A stretch of 6,823 nt of DNA from Bacillota bacterium (lineage in GTDB: Bacteria; Bacillota; Clostridia; Oscillospirales; QAMX01). The position numbers and the translations under genes were made by a program. Positions 5,037-6,823 of this stretch are shown piece by piece; positions within the stretch are counted from its first letter, which is position 1; each line of letters begins with the position of its first letter. A model generated the notes under the pieces. That model saw only the letters and a list, made by a program, of their open reading frames with translations, was not told where the DNA came from and did no database searches. The stretch lies in NCBI GenBank assembly GCA_029778935.1, contig JAKPBM010000124.1, forward strand, positions 1 through 6,823. Reading direction: 5' to 3'.

Positions 5037-6317
5037 CTACCGGTAATGGTGTACCTTTGTTCTGTCCAGCTCGGCGCCGCCTTCTCGTAAAACCGCCTGC
5101 ACGCGGGCCGCGTCCACGCCGCGCACTTCCTTGCCCTCCTTGACCGCCAGCGCCGCCGCAACGCCTGCCGCCTGCCCCGTCATGGAACAGGTGGTCATGA
5201 CCCTTGCGGAGGAAAGGGCCAGCTGATCCGCCGAAAGGCATCGGCCTGCCATTAAGAGGTTTTTGCCGTCTTTGGCAATCAGGCAGCGCAAGGGAATGTC
5301 ATACGGCGGCACTTTGCGCTCCTCCGGCGGGAGGATGTAGGTGCGCTTGTCGTCGTCGGGCTTGTGGCCGTCCAGCGGGTATGTGCCGATGGCAATGACG
5401 TCGTCAAAGGACCTTCCGGCCCGAAGGTCATCCACCGTCAGGATATAATCGCCCACAATGCGGCAGCCTTCGCGGATGCCGATGACGGACGGCCCGTGGT
5501 CTAACAGGAAGTTGCGCCCCTCCACCCGCTGGTGGTAGTCCAATACGGACATCATTTTGCGCCGGGCGGCGATTTCCGCCTTTGTCATGGAGCGGGTGTC
5601 GGTGGAATCGAACATGGGCACTTTGATTTTGATGGCGTTGCTTTTGGGGCCGTTGGGCCAGATGCTCGTCATGGGCAGGCCGTCGGCGGTTTCGATTCGC
5701 TCAAACCAGCCCGGCGGCACCTGGCAGGCCTTGTCCTCATCGGGTACATGGCGCACAAAGTACATCAGCGACATGGGCAGCTGGTACCCGTGGCTTCCCC
5801 CCTTCATGGTGGCAAACCCGGCCCGGATGCCTACAAAGCCGTCGCCCGTGCAGTCGATGACCTGCTTGGCGCGGATGGCTTCCAGCCCCGACCGGCCGGA
5901 AACGAACACTTCCGTGATTTCCCCGTCGGACACGGCCACGTCCACAAATTCCGTGTGCAACAGCACTTTTACGCCGTTTTTCTCCAGCAGTTCGGGCAGA
6001 ATTACCGCCAATATTTCGTGGTTAAACACCCGGCTGTCCTGGGCGGAACGGTAGGGGGCGATGGCGTTAAACTCTTCCAGCGCCGAGATAATCATGTCCA
6101 GCGCCCGGCCCTGCCCTTTCGTGTTGCCGCAGAAGGAGGCCACGCCGCCGGACGTGGCGTTGCCGCCGAACACGGCGAAATGCTCGATGAGCAGCACGTC
6201 CACGCCTAAAGCCGCGGCTGCCAGGGCGGCGGAAACGCCGGCAATGCCGCCGCCGACCACCAGCACGTCCACATTCTCCCTGACGGGAACCTGTTTTTCC
6301 ATCCGTACGGTGTCCAT
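5037..6317 (-). CDS. FAD-dependent oxidoreductase, PF12831 type
   Basis: This 426-residue flavoprotein probably oxidises or reduces a small organic substrate with FAD; the family has many members in carbohydrate-catabolic loci, mostly without known substrates. The N-terminal Rossmann fold is clear: VDVLVVGGGIAG (G22, G24, G27), E45 in LLIEH to bind the FAD ribose, then FGGNATSGGVASFCGN at 50-65, where family members have GGNATSG. QVIDCTGDGFVGIRAG is the second FAD-contact strand, and the C-terminal NLLMAGRCLSA followed by RVMTTCSMTGQAAGVAAALA closes the cofactor site. There is no signal peptide, so it is cytoplasmic. The start ATG 6317 lies 2 bases after the upstream hydrolase stop, with GAGGG 5 bases before it; a longer frame to 6410 would overlap the hydrolase without a ribosome binding site and is rejected. 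It is translationally coupled to the hydrolase. Confidence 0.92.
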   Translation of the reverse strand: MDTVRMEKQVPVRENVDVLVVGGGIAGVSAALAAAALGVDVLLIEHFAVFGGNATSGGVASFCGNTKGQGRALDMIISALEEFNAIAPYRSAQDSRVFNHEILAVILPELLEKNGVKVLLHTEFVDVAVSDGEITEVFVSGRSGLEAIRAKQVIDCTGDGFVGIRAGFATMKGGSHGYQLPMSLMYFVRHVPDEDKACQVPPGWFERIETADGLPMTSIWPNGPKSNAIKIKVPMFDSTDTRSMTKAEIAARRKMMSVLDYHQRVEGRNFLLDHGPSVIGIREGCRIVGDYILTVDDLRAGRSFDDVIAIGTYPLDGHKPDDDKRTYILPPEERKVPPYDIPLRCLIAKDGKNLLMAGRCLSADQLALSSARVMTTCSMTGQAAGVAAALAVKEGKEVRGVDAARVQAVLREGGAELDRTKVHHYR

Positions 6318-6319
6318 AG

Positions 6320-6823
6320 CTACCCTCTTTCCCGGAGAAACTCCGCAATCATATGTCCCACTTGTCTGGGGTACTGCACGAGAAAGGAATGGCCCCCGTT
6401 GGGAAGCCATGCCAGGCGGATGTTGGGCTTATCGGGAAGCAGGAGACTGGCCCTGTCCGGCCGCGGAAGGCCCCGGTCGCCCCAGATTTCTAAAACGGGT
6501 ATGCTCGTTTGCTCCAAAAGCTTCTTCCCTTTTTCCCATTTCCGCCAGATTTTGGCGTAGGCGCCGATTTCCTCGTCGGTCCAGTGGGCGCGGGCGATGG
6601 TGCCGTAGTGGCGGCGCAGGGCAAGCTCTTCTTCCGTAAGGGTTTCGTTTTTCCGGCCGGAAAAGGCTTCCTGCTCTACCGAATGGTGCACCCAGCCTTC
6701 GCAGGAGATGACGCCCTGCAAACGGTCCTGCAGGCAATACCGCGCCACATCCAGCATTTCCGTGGCCACCATGCCGCCGATGCTGTGGCCGCCCGCGTAA
6801 AAGCGGCCGATACCCGCGCCGTC
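6320..6823 (-). CDS. Alpha/beta hydrolase, C-terminal 167 residues
   Basis: This is the C-terminal part of an alpha/beta-fold serine hydrolase; the N-terminal strands and oxyanion region lie outside the window. The frame is open to the right edge. The first visible residues include GGHSIGGMVATEM, the nucleophile elbow GxSxG with Ser as nucleophile. The central part, about 55 residues rich in charged side chains (RKNETLTEEELALRRHYGTI), is the cap region. The later IPVLEIWGDRGLP carries the likely catalytic Asp, and LPNGGHSFLVQYPRQV the catalytic His, followed by the usual last helix HMIAEFLRERG. All three triad residues are thus present. It probably cleaves an ester or related bond of a small molecule; the substrate is unknown. 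It is the first visible gene of a - strand operon with the oxidoreductase and an AraC regulator; its promoter lies outside. Confidence 0.9.
   Translation of the reverse strand, partial: DGAGIGRFYAGGHSIGGMVATEMLDVARYCLQDRLQGVISCEGWVHHSVEQEAFSGRKNETLTEEELALRRHYGTIARAHWTDEEIGAYAKIWRKWEKGKKLLEQTSIPVLEIWGDRGLPRPDRASLLLPDKPNIRLAWLPNGGHSFLVQYPRQVGHMIAEFLRERG

Noticed and set aside
5532..6209. Long + strand open frame opposite the flavoprotein gene
   Set aside because: It is an antisense shadow of a GC-rich gene with composition-driven residues and no domain.
6318..6410. 31-residue N-terminal extension of the flavoprotein
   Set aside because: It overlaps the hydrolase gene in another frame. The ATG at 6317 with GAGGG upstream precedes the Rossmann motif at the usual distance.
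1..6823. CRISPR array, tRNA, rRNA, transposase or prophage genes
   Set aside because: I looked on both strands and found no regular spaced repeats, no tRNA T-loop signature, and no recognisable mobile-element protein.

Overview
The window reads as an anaerobic, probably gut-associated member of the Bacillota with fairly high GC and strong use of GC-ending codons. This rests on the gene types (an SmtB/CadC-like repressor, AraC-type regulators beside a GH172 glycosidase, a PF12831 flavoprotein), AGGAGG-type ribosome binding sites and compact intrinsic terminators. I cannot name genus or species.

Left part (1-1500), metal resistance: the C-terminal part of a Zn/Cd/Pb-type P1B ATPase runs into the window on the + strand and converges on an ArsR/SmtB-family metal sensor on the - strand. 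A symmetrical 13-bp terminator hairpin separates them. The ATPase frame is open from the window edge to its stop except for one in-frame TGA at 123-125, at a position the family usually fills with a small residue. A 9-bp hairpin begins two bases after that TGA. The choices are recoding (selenocysteine), a nonsense mutation or a sequence error. This is the most notable observation in the window.

Middle left (1500-2010), mostly non-coding: it holds a good sigma-A-type promoter for the repressor, a stretch of nested inverted repeats ending in a T run (possible structured RNA), a possible 61-codon small gene with a ribosome binding site, and a terminator hairpin.

Middle (2011-4108), sugar utilisation unit: an AraC-family activator (-) and a GH172 (formerly DUF2961) glycoside hydrolase (+) are divergent, with a 127-bp shared regulatory region holding overlapping promoters. 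The regulator's promoter is near consensus. The hydrolase promoter has a good -10 but a poor -35, as expected for activator dependence.

Right part (4092-6823), a tight - strand operon read from the right edge leftwards: an alpha/beta hydrolase (its N-terminal part outside the window), a PF12831-type FAD-dependent oxidoreductase starting 2 bases after it, and a second AraC-family regulator. The last gene stops inside the loop of the terminator it shares with the GH172 gene. The glycosidase, oxidoreductase, hydrolase and two regulators look like a small catabolic locus for an unidentified carbohydrate or glycoside; the substrate cannot be read from the sequence.
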